Assembly (NCBI GenBank): GCA_023334545.1 | Contig: JAADVB010000241.1 | Coordinates: 1 to 26,763, forward strand | Direction of reading: 5' to 3' | Source of the DNA: Salisapilia sapeloensis | Lineage: Eukaryota; Oomycota; Peronosporomycetes; Peronosporales; Salisapiliaceae | Length of the DNA stretch: 26,763 nt | In this document: piece after piece, positions 9,309 to 17,944 of the stretch | How positions within the stretch are numbered: position 1 is the stretch's first letter | Layout: the number at the start of each line of letters is the position of its first letter | Made by a program: the position numbers and the translations under genes | The notes under the pieces: generated by a model | The model's input: only the letters and a program-made list of their open reading frames with translations | Told to the model about the DNA's origin: nothing | Database searches by the model: none

Positions 9309-10257
9309 CTATGGAAAGAGCTTTTCGAGTTGAGCGAGCGTGTCTTGTGGACTCGTGACGGTGTGTCCGATCGTGCGTTCGTGCGTAAAGATCTCGTGGT
9401 CGTTCCCGCCTGGGTGCGTCTTGTCGCCAAAGAAGTGGATTTCGTCGTAGTCGGACGACGGGAGGTAGCGGAGGCAAAAGGTCTTGTCCCATCCGCGAGG
9501 GAAGACGTCGAACGAGATCTGTCCGCCGATGGAAAAGGTCAGGTCCATGTCGGCAAACTCTTGTCGGAGCTTTTCGACAAACGTTTGGCGGATATTGTGC
9601 TCCAGGTCGAAGCGTTCGAATTCATCTCGCTCTTCTTGAGAACAGTTGCGACCGATAGGGGAGACGTTGATCATACCCATGCGAAACTCGACAAACGTGC
9701 CTCTGCAAATGTGTTAGGTAGGTTGGGAGACAAGAGAAGAGAGACGTACCGTTTGATGGGAATATCGAGGTCGGCTACGTAGTGGAGGACATAGTTGACG
9801 AACTTGTTCAGCTGTGCATTGGAGTACTTGTCTCGAAGACTCTACTTTGGTGATGAGAAGAGGATGACGAGAGGAGAAAGGGAGGACGTACGGTGGATCC
9901 GATCTGCTCTCCGTTCTGGAAGGCCACGAGGCCGTTTTCAGAAAAGCTATAGTCAAAGTCATGCACGACTGGATGGGCTTTAGTATCGGATAGAGTGGCG
10001 GAGGGGAGGAAGAGGTACCGTTGTCACCGAGCTGCTCCTTTTGCTTGATCAGATCGGAGCCGCCGACGACGCCGATCTGGATCTTGGACCTCAGCTGCTT
10101 GAGTCGTTCGACCATTTCCGCCGATGCGTTCTATCATGTGCATACCTTTAGCACTCTCTATCCTCTCTACCGGAAAGGGAAAATGAGAGACCTTTCGAGC
10201 GACAGTAAGCGTGCCATCGACGTCAAAGAGAGCGAGTACGCGTGGATTCCTGCTCAT
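9309..10257 (-). CDS. PMM: Phosphomannomutase (five exons)
   Basis: Spliced on the minus strand: exons 10257-10192, 10130-10019, 9968-9892, 9841-9750 and 9702-9309, total 741 nt, 246 aa, the same length as human PMM2. It interconverts mannose-6-phosphate and mannose-1-phosphate in the cytosol, feeding GDP-mannose for N-glycans and GPI anchors. It belongs to the HAD superfamily: FDVDGTLT near the N terminus places the nucleophile and acid/base at D12 and D14. Further family motifs are [41 protein letters not shown] and [16 protein letters not shown]. The joins keep frame at every intron and rebuild unbroken family sequence. An in-frame ATG at 10317 would add 20 residues with no counterpart in the family, so the start at 10257 is preferred. 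The gene diverges from Argonaute with 195 bp between start codons. Confidence 0.97.
9703..9749 (-). other. Intron 4 of phosphomannomutase, 47 nt
   Basis: Donor GTACGT, acceptor TTTGCAG on the minus strand. Splicing joins AAACG to AGGCACG, restoring K-R-G-T-F-V-E-F. This is the shortest intron in the window. Confidence 0.93.
9842..9891 (-). other. Intron 3 of phosphomannomutase, 50 nt
   Basis: Donor GTACGT, acceptor AAAGTAG on the minus strand. Splicing joins G-S-T to S-L-R-D-K-Y, in frame. Confidence 0.92.
9969..10018 (-). other. Intron 2 of phosphomannomutase, 50 nt
   Basis: Donor GTACCT, acceptor CATCCAG on the minus strand. A TACTAA-like branch site lies about 14 nt before the acceptor. 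Splicing rebuilds L-G-D-N-V-V-H-D-F-D-Y. Confidence 0.93.
10131..10191 (-). other. Intron 1 of phosphomannomutase, 61 nt
   Basis: Donor GTCTCT (weaker than the others), acceptor ATGATAG, with a GTGCTAAAG branch-like site. Splicing joins V-A-R-K to N-A-S-A-E-M in phase 0 and gives the family's usual length. Confidence 0.85.
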
Positions 10258-10452
10258 GGGGCTCGAGTGTTTGCTGATTAGAAACTGACTTGTAAATTGA
10301 CACATCTTACACTCCAAAAGCCATGGACAGTATACTTATAAGATCATATACAACTGTCTATAGAAAGATACACCAGATCTACTTGCAACTGCAACTTGTC
10401 CATTTCCCTTTTTCCTTCTTCCCGCGCAAGTCGACACCAACGAAGACGACGC
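10258..10452. promoter_or_regulatory. Short bidirectional promoter, PMM and Argonaute
   Basis: Only 195 bp separate the two start codons of these divergent genes, so both promoters and both leaders must fit here or overlap coding sequence. The left part is AT-rich (10320-10390). A pyrimidine-rich stretch with an initiator-like element lies on the Argonaute side (see 10400-10413). Confidence 0.65.
10400..10413 (+). promoter_or_regulatory. Initiator-like element before Argonaute
   Basis: CCATTTC followed by a pyrimidine run matches the oomycete initiator pattern YCATTYY and sits about 50 bp before the Argonaute ATG, a usual leader length in oomycetes. Assigned by motif only. Confidence 0.4.
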
Positions 10453-13293
10453 ATGAGCAGTCGAGGTGGACGCAGAGGTGGAGCCAACGACGCTGGAGGG
10501 AGAAACCAGAGAGGACGAGGACGAGACGGTGGCCGAGGAAGAGATGGAGGTAGAGGATTTGGTGACCGCGGACGTGGACGCGATGGAGGGCGAGGAAGAG
10601 ACGGTGGGCGAGGAAGAGACGGTGGGCGAGGAAGAGATACAGGACGTGGACGTGGAGGTCGCGGACGGGGAGAAGGCCGAGGACCGCCGCCGCCGCAGTT
10701 TGACCAGCCGTCAGAGTTTGCGATGCCGCCCGCACCGCCGGCGGTGACGGAGCGGATGCAGGTTGAAGCTCCGCCGATGACGATTTCGCAGTTCCAAGTG
10801 CGGCCTGGATACGGGTCGGCGGGTACCAAGATGACGTTGGCCGCGAACCACTTTCCAGTCAAGCTCAAGCTGAAGGGAGACGTGTACCACTATGATGTCA
10901 CGCTAGGACAGGAAGGACGGAACTTTGGGCAGGAAGGACCACCGAAAACGCTTGCGACGAAGATCATGGCGGGACTGCTCGCGAGACTGCGTCGAGAGTT
11001 TCCGAATGTGACGGTGGTATCGGATGAACGGCGGAATCTCTACACGCCACAATTGCTTCCGTTCCAAGAGCAACGCTTTGATGAAATGACGCTCGCTGAT
11101 GAAGGTGACCGCCAATTCTATGCTTTGGTGCAAGAAGCCAACCCAGTTGCAGTCCGCATCGAGCCGCTTCGGGAACTGATCGCCGGCAAATCTACCTACA
11201 CGCCCATGGACGCTCTCTCGGCACTGGACATTGCCATGCGTCACACGGCGTCTCAGCGGTTTACGACTGTCGGACGCCGATTCTTTTCACCCCAAGGAGC
11301 ACAAAATATTGGCGAAGGTTCCGACCTCTGGTTTGGCTACTTCCAGTCCCTTCGTCCAACTCAGAAAGGTCTCACAGCGAACCTCGATATGGCTGCCACT
11401 GCGTTTGTGAGTGCCATGGACGCGATTGACTACATCCCAGAAGTGCTCGGAACGAATGGCATTCCGCAAACGCTCTCGAAACCGCAACACTCTGCCTTCT
11501 CCAAGGCGATCAAAGGCGTCAAGGTTCAAATCACGCACCGTCGTGGAGTGCAGCGATCCTATCGCGTTAACGGACTCTCGCCTCGGTCTGCAGCTGAGAC
11601 GATGTTTGAGAACGAGAATGGACAGCAGCAGAGCGTGGCTGACTACTTTGCAACGACGTACAAACGTCTGCAGTATCCGCAACTGCCGTGTTTGCACGTC
11701 GGCGCTCCGAACAGACGCACGTATATCCCGATCGAGGTGTGTCGAATCCAGCAAGGTCAGAAAACGCCTCGGAAGGCGACGGACAACCAGGTGGCCAATA
11801 TGATTCGCTTCACGGCTACGAGACCTGAGGAACGGAAGCAAAAAATCGAGCAGAAGCTGCGTGATGCCAACTTGGACCAGGATCCTGTCATGAGAGCGTT
11901 TGGCCTGAGCGTCGATCAGCGCATGACGAAGGTTCAGGGACGTTGTCTGGACGCACCAGCCATGGGGTACGGAAATAATCAGTCGGAGCGACCGAGAGGC
12001 GGTGCGTGGAATATGGCGAAGAAGAAGTTTTTCCAGCCATCGTCGATCAAATCTTGGGCCGTGATCAGTCTCTGCGATCCAAGACGCTGCTCTGACGGAG
12101 ATCTGGAAACGTTTTTCAAAGCGGTAGTACGTCAAATGGGGGAGCTCGGCATGCAGCGACCGCAGCAGTTGCCTCCCATCATCTTGCGCCAAGATCGCAA
12201 TCGTGACACGGTGCCGGTGCTCTTTCGCAGAGCTATGGATGCTGCCACGAAACAGTTCAAGCAGGCGCCGCAGGTGGTGTGGATGGTAAATCCGACGACA
12301 GACAAGTTCAATTATGGCGAGCTGAAGCGCATGTCGGACACGGAGGCGGGCGTCGGCATCGTCTCGCAGTGCATGCTTCAGAAGCACATTGGCAAGTGCT
12401 CTCCACAGTACATTGCGAACATCTTGCTCAAGGTAAACATGAAGCTGGGCGGGAAGAACACTGTCATCCAAGGCGCTCTGCCCAAGATCTCGCAGTCTCG
12501 CACGATCATGTTTGGCGCAGACGTGACGCATCCATCCCCTGGCGACTCAACGCGTCCGTCCATCGCAGCCGTCGTTGCGTCCATGGATGCCAACTTTATC
12601 AAGCACAATGCTTCGATTCGTGCGCAAGGCCATCGCGTGGAGCAGATTACGGACCTGAAGGACATGGCCAAGGAGCTACTGATGCAGTTCTATCGCGAGA
12701 CCAAGGGCAAGCCGCAGCGGATAGTCTTCTACCGAGACGGCGTGTCGGAAGGCCAGTTCCAGATGGTCGTCAATTACGAGGTGTCGGCCATCCGCGCGGC
12801 GTGTGCCGAGTTGGAGAAGGACTACGCTCCGCCTATCACGTTCATCATCGTCCAGAAGCGGCACAACACGCGCTTCTTTGTGGACAACCCCAAGGACGGC
12901 GACCGGAGTGGCAACGTCCGCGCCGGCACGGTCGTGGACCAGTCAGTGTGTCACCCGACGGACTTTGATTTTTACATGATGAGCCACGCAGGTCTCCAGG
13001 GCACTAGTCGCCCAACGCACTACTATGTCCTGGTAGACGAGATCGGCTTCACCGCCGATGAGCTGCAGACGCTGACATACAAGCTATGCCACACGTTTGC
13101 TCGCTGCACGCGGTCGGTGTCGATGGTTCCGTCTGCGTACTACTCTCATTTGGTAGCTTTCCGCGCTCGGTTCTTCACGGCGGAAGGTATCGACTCTGTT
13201 TCTGAAGGCACGGACAATGGGGAGCCTCAGGGCACAGACGCTCGTATGCATCAGATCCACGCCAACCTTCGTCAGAGCATGTTCTACGTCTGA
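10453..13293 (+). CDS. AGO: Argonaute, RGG-rich N terminus, slicer-competent
   Basis: 946 aa from the ATG at 10453; the frame is open further upstream to 10396 but has no earlier ATG. It binds small RNAs and guides silencing of matching transcripts or loci. Residues about 4-77 are an Arg-Gly-Asp-rich low-complexity region with many RGG/RGR units, partly coded by a tandem repeat. Then come the N domain, PAZ (about 320-440), MID (about 535-670) and PIWI (about 675-946). The catalytic tetrad is complete by alignment to human AGO2: D690 in GADVTHP, E730 in RVEQITDL, D762 in FYRDGVSEGQF, H899 in YYSHLVAFRAR. The 5'-phosphate pocket residues also appear present (Y621, K625, Q639, K664). The C terminus ends in hydrophobic FYV, as is usual. 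The gene has no intron. RGG regions of protist Argonautes are arginine-methylated and bind partners in Toxoplasma; the same here is inference. Confidence 0.97.
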   Translation: MSSRGGRRGGANDAGGRNQRGRGRDGGRGRDGGRGFGDRGRGRDGGRGRDGGRGRDGGRGRDTGRGRGGRGRGEGRGPPPPQFDQPSEFAMPPAPPAVTERMQVEAPPMTISQFQVRPGYGSAGTKMTLAANHFPVKLKLKGDVYHYDVTLGQEGRNFGQEGPPKTLATKIMAGLLARLRREFPNVTVVSDERRNLYTPQLLPFQEQRFDEMTLADEGDRQFYALVQEANPVAVRIEPLRELIAGKSTYTPMDALSALDIAMRHTASQRFTTVGRRFFSPQGAQNIGEGSDLWFGYFQSLRPTQKGLTANLDMAATAFVSAMDAIDYIPEVLGTNGIPQTLSKPQHSAFSKAIKGVKVQITHRRGVQRSYRVNGLSPRSAAETMFENENGQQQSVADYFATTYKRLQYPQLPCLHVGAPNRRTYIPIEVCRIQQGQKTPRKATDNQVANMIRFTATRPEERKQKIEQKLRDANLDQDPVMRAFGLSVDQRMTKVQGRCLDAPAMGYGNNQSERPRGGAWNMAKKKFFQPSSIKSWAVISLCDPRRCSDGDLETFFKAVVRQMGELGMQRPQQLPPIILRQDRNRDTVPVLFRRAMDAATKQFKQAPQVVWMVNPTTDKFNYGELKRMSDTEAGVGIVSQCMLQKHIGKCSPQYIANILLKVNMKLGGKNTVIQGALPKISQSRTIMFGADVTHPSPGDSTRPSIAAVVASMDANFIKHNASIRAQGHRVEQITDLKDMAKELLMQFYRETKGKPQRIVFYRDGVSEGQFQMVVNYEVSAIRAACAELEKDYAPPITFIIVQKRHNTRFFVDNPKDGDRSGNVRAGTVVDQSVCHPTDFDFYMMSHAGLQGTSRPTHYYVLVDEIGFTADELQTLTYKLCHTFARCTRSVSMVPSAYYSHLVAFRARFFTAEGIDSVSEGTDNGEPQGTDARMHQIHANLRQSMFYV
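10591..10643 (+). repeat. 18-bp tandem repeat in Argonaute RGG region
   Basis: The unit CGAGGAAGAGACGGTGGG begins at 10591, 10609 and 10627, the last copy diverging at its end. Each copy codes for G-R-G-R-D-G. More degenerate copies extend from about 10516. The array is a likely source of length variation in the RGG tail. Confidence 0.85.
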
Positions 13294-13360
13294 GTCGAAT
13301 GATTTTATATAGTTGCAGCTAGTAGGGATACCAGTCGGATCCGCCGCTAGATAAGTTGAA

Positions 13361-15580
13361 ATGGCAATGGTTTGTTTTATTCTAATTATACCTGAGAGGT
13401 GGATGGAAGAGGGGAGTGTCGAGAGTCGAGTTGCGTCGATTCGTTCTCTAGAGGAGCGGGATGTGTCTAGTTGGCAAGCAGCGTTGGTGGAGGCTGTCAA
13501 GAGAGAGACCACGGGCTTGAAGGACCATGTCATGCTCCTGCAGGAAGAGTTCCGGAAGGATTCGCACTTTATTCGAGGAGATGCGACCTGGAGGAAGCAG
13601 CTAGAGACGTTGTATGAGCGTCTGAATGGACATCTAGAGACCGGGGTCGATCAGCTGCACGCTTGCTTCCGGAAGATGGTCGGTGGGCTCTTGACGCAGA
13701 TAGCCGAGAAAGCTCAAGTGGATCGAAGGATGTGGCGGGCAGAGGTCGAGCGACAGGCTCACGCGGCGGAGGAAAAGCTCCGTCGGACTCGAACGAGGTG
13801 TGACAAGGAGACGGAGCGAGTGCGGATGCTCGAGCGGTGTCTGCGCCGAGAAGAGTTACATCAGGCCAAGGTCATGCATCAAGTGCAGGTGAGCACGATG
13901 CAGCAGGAACATGCTGCCAAAGTCAAGGAGCTCCATGGACTCTTGTGCGACCTTAAGGCGTCGTACATGACGTTGGAAATGATCAATGGGAACCTAATGG
14001 AGACGCTAACGAACCAACGGAAGGAGATTGCGGATCTTAAGAAGCAGGTGCACTTGAAGAGAGTCCCGAGCATACAGAGTATCCCTAGCACCGACCTTGG
14101 TCTTCGACGAAGGGAGGTTGTGACTTCCACTCGAGTCGAGACGCCCGTGTCTCGACCGATGAACACAGAGCCGATGGTCCTGGCGTTGAAGCAGGCGCTT
14201 CGAGAGGCCCAGCAGCAGAAGCAGTCGATCAAACTCGACTTAGACGTCGCGAATAATGCCAAGGAGGAGCTCACGCAAAAACTTCGTGAGGCAAAGACGT
14301 TGGCTGGAGACGCCAAACGAGAGCTCGGGCGAGTGACGCAGTTACTGAACGAGTCGAGAGAAGCGCTGGTGACGAGTCAAGAGACGATGGCGACGTTGGA
14401 AAAAGAGCGAGAGAGGCTGGAGAGAGCCGTCGCAGCGGTCCAGGGACGTTTAGAAAGCGCCTGCCTTCAATTAGAGAACGCAAAGCAGCGTCTGGCTGTG
14501 AACGCCGAGATGGCCAAGGCGCTCGAGAGGAAGACTCGGTGGTGCAATAGGCTGGAGAAAGGCCGGAAGGACCTCGAGTGTGTCCTGTCGGAGGTGAATG
14601 ACAGCAAGCGAGATGTGACGGTGCTAGACAAGGTGCATGCTTTGGAGAGTGCAGTCGAGCGAATCGTCTTGCTGGAAGATGTAAAGGAAGAGAGAGAGTT
14701 GGATAGAGAGAAAGAAGAGGTAGAGCTACGAATTCGAAATGACTTGTTGACAAAGTTTGAGGAGCAGCTTCAATTCCGTCAGATGCATGAGCGCAAGTAT
14801 GTCTTAGCGACGTTCGATCGTTTGTGGGGAGAGCAGAGTAATGATGATGTGGTAAAGGAAGACGAGAGCAATCAGCAAAAGACCTTTTTGTCCTGGCAGA
14901 AGATAAAGGTCTCCAATACGTCTGAATTAGCCTACTCGGTCGTTCGACAAGTGATTGTGAATGCGTTTGATGAAATTGGGTTCGAGATGTGGGATACAAC
15001 GGATGTGGATGCGCTGAAGGCTCAAGTGCGTCGACTCCAGGACGCTGTGGACATCCGAGACGAATGTATTGATGAATTGAAAAAGGTCTGCGCAAACGGA
15101 CAGGAAGGAAAGACTCCTCTACTAGGTCAGCAAGACCGGACAAACTACTTTCTAGGTCCGACGTTCGATCGATATAGACTACTGCAGTCGTGTAAGGAAG
15201 GCCTGTGGATGGATGATTTGAGTGAAGCGAGTAGGAGCGGAAGGAGTCGAGAATTGAAAGTGTATGGACATGTCCATCCGTTGGAGCCTAGACCGGGTCA
15301 TCTGCGTCCAGTATCCGCGAATGCGGCATGCCTATCTCCAATCGACCGGCCGGATCTGCCTACTAAGCCAACAACGGCCGTTGGAGGTCGACGTGGGAAT
15401 CAGCAAGGAGACACCAAGTGCGATGACAAGTTAGGAGCTTTAAGTAGCAATTTGGAAGCCATGCCGGAAGTGGAAAGCCAAAGCAAGGTCGATATGGTGC
15501 AGATAGGCTCTGATGGCGTTCTCCAGATGGCTCAGCGACAACGACGTCGGCGTCGCCGACCGAAAGTAGATGGCAAGTAG
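13361..15580 (+). CDS. Long coiled-coil protein, function unknown
   Basis: 739 aa, intronless, not recognised. The sequence is dominated by charged heptad-like stretches: about residues 15-230, then after a Ser/Thr/Pro break (about 232-270) a second long stretch 268-480, and a shorter one near 545-578. No enzyme motif, membrane span or signal peptide is evident. The C-terminal 140 residues are less structured and end in a run of eight or so arginines (around 727-733), which could be a nuclear or nucleic-acid-binding tail. Such layouts occur in centrosomal, flagellar or cytoskeletal scaffolds, but that is only a guess. The first 14 residues from the ATG at 13361 are oddly hydrophobic; the ATG at 13403 (Met15) is a credible alternative start. 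It follows Argonaute on the same strand after 67-109 bp. Confidence 0.8.
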   Translation: MAMVCFILIIPERWMEEGSVESRVASIRSLEERDVSSWQAALVEAVKRETTGLKDHVMLLQEEFRKDSHFIRGDATWRKQLETLYERLNGHLETGVDQLHACFRKMVGGLLTQIAEKAQVDRRMWRAEVERQAHAAEEKLRRTRTRCDKETERVRMLERCLRREELHQAKVMHQVQVSTMQQEHAAKVKELHGLLCDLKASYMTLEMINGNLMETLTNQRKEIADLKKQVHLKRVPSIQSIPSTDLGLRRREVVTSTRVETPVSRPMNTEPMVLALKQALREAQQQKQSIKLDLDVANNAKEELTQKLREAKTLAGDAKRELGRVTQLLNESREALVTSQETMATLEKERERLERAVAAVQGRLESACLQLENAKQRLAVNAEMAKALERKTRWCNRLEKGRKDLECVLSEVNDSKRDVTVLDKVHALESAVERIVLLEDVKEERELDREKEEVELRIRNDLLTKFEEQLQFRQMHERKYVLATFDRLWGEQSNDDVVKEDESNQQKTFLSWQKIKVSNTSELAYSVVRQVIVNAFDEIGFEMWDTTDVDALKAQVRRLQDAVDIRDECIDELKKVCANGQEGKTPLLGQQDRTNYFLGPTFDRYRLLQSCKEGLWMDDLSEASRSGRSRELKVYGHVHPLEPRPGHLRPVSANAACLSPIDRPDLPTKPTTAVGGRRGNQQGDTKCDDKLGALSSNLEAMPEVESQSKVDMVQIGSDGVLQMAQRQRRRRRRPKVDGK

Positions 15581-15629
15581 CTAGACGTAGCGCATAGATC
15601 GAGCTAGGTGTCCAATAACATTTGACTTG

Positions 15630-15635
15630 AATAAA
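15630..15635 (+). terminator. AATAAA polyadenylation-like signal
   Basis: AATAAA lies 50 bp after the coiled-coil gene's stop and 34 bp before the next start. Polyadenylation signals are weakly conserved in oomycetes, so this is tentative. Confidence 0.35.
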
Positions 15636-15668
15636 GTATACGACAGGACAGAACGGAGCACCCCCAGC

Positions 15669-17652
15669 ATGGCAGACGTTCTGCAGCACGCTACGACCGA
15701 TCTGTCGACGTTATCGGCACCGAGTACCTTAAAAGCCCTTGATGAGTACCTTTCGAATGCAGTGAGTACCACGAAACCGTTGGAAACATCACCCAAGCCA
15801 GTGTTTTGGCTCTACACGCAGCTCTTGGAGCGTCTAGAGCAAGACTCGGCGAACATTGGGCCGTTGGAAGCACTCTTACTACCGCTACGACTCGTTCCGT
15901 TTTGTCAGGTGTATGGACCGAAGAATGCTGAGCATGTAGGACGTCTATTAGACGCCTGTGCCAAGCACAAGCCTGAAGTCTTGGTCTCCCTCTCGCCTGT
16001 GCTAGCTTCGGTAGGTGCCTCCCTTTGTAGTTCTGCATGTAAGCGTGGTATACGGATGTGCTGATACGCTTGATAGCATTTGGAAAACCTGCATAAAGCT
16101 ATTAAAGCTGGGAATTACGAACAAGAGGAGGAAATGGGGCGATGCATACTGGACACTAGCAAAGCTGTAGGCTTTTATGTCGCTTATTTCTTCCTTCATG
16201 GCTCATCTCTACTTGTACGTAGCTATCTGGGCTAACGATGTCGACGAAAGCGACGTCTGTGTTGCTCTTGAAGACAGATAAGACGCCGGACGATGTCATT
16301 GAGGACCCATCGACACTCATCGCGTGCATCTTACGCTGCTATGAGCATGATCTACCATCCTTACAACGATCTGTCCAACGCACTCATCCAGACAAGATAT
16401 CGAGTGTAAACCGGTTGGTGGCGAAAGCTAGACTAGAGCTCTTATCAGTCACTAGTCGGTTCCTCGATGCAGTGATGCATCTCGAAGCAGAGCCGACGAC
16501 TGTAGGCGAGATGCTTCTAACGGCTCTCCACTCGTTCATTCAGTCTTGTGCCGTATCATTGGAGGAAGACAAGGGCTCGTTGCTGAGTGACGTATGGCAG
16601 CTCTACTCGTACAATGTACGTATCTTTACACCACGCTTTCTATCCTTTCTCTCACCAAGCGTATCATGTAGGAAAAGTGTCGGGAGATGCTGGAAAAGTG
16701 CGGAATGGACAGAGAGAGTGTCGAGTACCTCGATATGATTGTGGATAATCTGCCTCGACGTCGTCCTGTCCCAGCTTCTGTTGAGTTAGAGGAGAAGCCA
16801 GCCGTCGTGTCAGAGGAGTCTCCACCTCGTACTTCATCTGGAACGTTGGATGAGCTCATCTCTCAAGTACAAGACTTGCTTCCGGATCTAGGAGACGGAT
16901 ACGTTGCTCTCTGTCTCCTGTCGTCTCAGCTCCAAGTAGAAACGGTCGTAAACTTTTTACTAGAAGATAATCCTCCCACTCCGCTCGTTCCTATTCGTCG
17001 TGATCTCAAGCGCACTGATGATGACTATCAAGAGCTAGAGGATCTAGTCACTGGCAAGGCGATTGCTTCTGATGCACTCGATAAAGAAGGGAAGCTAGAC
17101 CCGAAGCAAGTGTGGATTGGCAAGCGGACGGATGAGAAGAGCTACAATCCGCAGACAGCGAGGAAGAATGATAAACTCACGGGCAAGATGCGAGAGATCC
17201 TTGAGCAGTATGAACAAGAGGATGACTATGAAGACCTCGTCGTGACGGACGAAGGCGTGAAGACGCTAGATGACTATGACGATGACTACAATGATGAATT
17301 CGAGGACTATGAGCCGTTTAGTGTCCACGATAGCGGCCATGGAGACGACCAGGACAGCGTCCGAGAATTGAACAGGAGGATGCGGGAGAAGGAGGCGCAG
17401 GACGCTTTCTGGCAGAACATGCGCAATCCGAATCATCGGTCGATGGACGATGAGAGGGAGGAAAAAGCGGACGCGCATCCAGAGACAGACGCTACTTCTG
17501 CTCCCAAGGCCAGAGAGAAGGGTGGTCAAGAAAAAGAAGCTGGCGAGAAGAATGCCAAGCAAGAGCAACGCCAGAGAGCACGCAAGGACAAGAACAAGGC
17601 CAAGGTGGGTAATCATCATCGAAAGGACAGAGCACTCAAGAAGCGAGGTTGA
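15669..17652 (+). CDS. ASCC2: ASCC2/Cue3-like CUE-domain protein (four exons)
   Basis: Exons 15669-16010, 16077-16214, 16274-16615 and 16672-17652, total 1803 nt, 600 aa, all junctions in phase 0. In animals and yeast this subunit of the ASC-1/RQT complex binds Lys63-linked ubiquitin on stalled ribosomes and assists a Ski2-like helicase in splitting them; it also acts in alkylation repair in animals. The CUE domain is at about 333-373 and closely matches human ASCC2 (ELISQVxDLLPDLG). The N-terminal helical part aligns with the ASCC3-binding region. An acidic Asp/Tyr stretch lies near 474-494, and the basic tail with NHHRKDRALKKRG matches the family's C-terminal NHNRR motif. It is shorter than the human protein (757 aa). 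For exon 2 the later donor was chosen because the retained segment (A-V-G-F-Y-V-A-Y-F-F) resembles the human protein; an earlier donor is also possible. Confidence 0.92.
16011..16076 (+). other. Intron 1 of ASCC2-like gene, 66 nt
   Basis: Donor GTAGGT, acceptor TTGATAG, with a CTGATAC branch-like site just upstream. Splicing joins V-L-A-S to H-L-E-N-L in phase 0 and avoids in-frame stops. Confidence 0.85.
16215..16273 (+). other. Intron 2 of ASCC2-like gene, 59 nt
   Basis: Donor GTACGT, branch site GGGCTAACG, acceptor CTTGAAG; phase 0, joining S-S-L-L to T-D-K-T-P. An alternative intron 16153-16214 (donor GTAGGC, acceptor ACGTAG) also keeps frame but removes a segment that resembles human ASCC2. 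Confidence 0.65.
16616..16671 (+). other. Intron 3 of ASCC2-like gene, 56 nt
   Basis: Donor GTACGT, acceptor CATGTAG; phase 0, joining L-Y-S-Y-N to E-K-C-R-E. Confidence 0.9.
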
Positions 17653-17656
17653 TTGC

Positions 17657-17662
17657 AATAAA
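17657..17662 (+). terminator. AATAAA polyadenylation-like signal
   Basis: AATAAA sits only 4 bp after the ASCC2-like stop codon. Such proximity is unusual; it may be chance in an AT-rich 3' end. Confidence 0.25.
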
Positions 17663-17901
17663 GCTACGATTTGTTGTTTCTGATGTATGAGATCGCTTTG
17701 GTCTTACGCGCGAGTAGACACCGTGACGTGCATAGAAGTTTTATCTGTATGTACCCGTTCATACAAGCTTCTCTTATTCGATGGAAACTGTAAACGCAGT
17801 GTTGTAGTGGAGAAAGAGGAAATGGAGACAGAAGGATAGACGGGTTGCGACGCCTGACTCTACGGTTGTGTAGAAGCACACGGAAGGTAGAACGTCCAGT
17901 G

Positions 17902-17908
17902 TCATTCC
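17902..17908 (+). promoter_or_regulatory. Initiator-like element before 7TM kinase
   Basis: TCATTCC followed by a pyrimidine run fits the oomycete initiator YCATTYY and lies 36 bp before the ATG. Motif match only. The rest of the 292-bp spacer (17653-17944) shows no other feature. Confidence 0.4.
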
Positions 17909-17944
17909 TCTTTTCACGTCATCGAAACAACCCAAGTTACCACT

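Noticed and set aside
10258-10317. Longer phosphomannomutase start at 10317
   Set aside because: The added 20 residues match nothing in the family, and the start at 10257 gives exactly the usual 246 residues.
10396-10452. N-terminal extension of Argonaute by 19 residues
   Set aside because: The extension would begin at a TTG codon; the first ATG is at 10453 and directly starts the RGG region.
11287-12531. 414-codon open frame antisense to Argonaute
   Set aside because: It lies wholly inside the Argonaute coding sequence, is rich in Arg, His and Leu as expected from reverse reading of this codon usage, and shows no domain.
14271-15143. 290-codon antisense frame in the coiled-coil gene
   Set aside because: Ser/Pro/His/Leu-rich composition without a domain, opposite a long well-formed frame.
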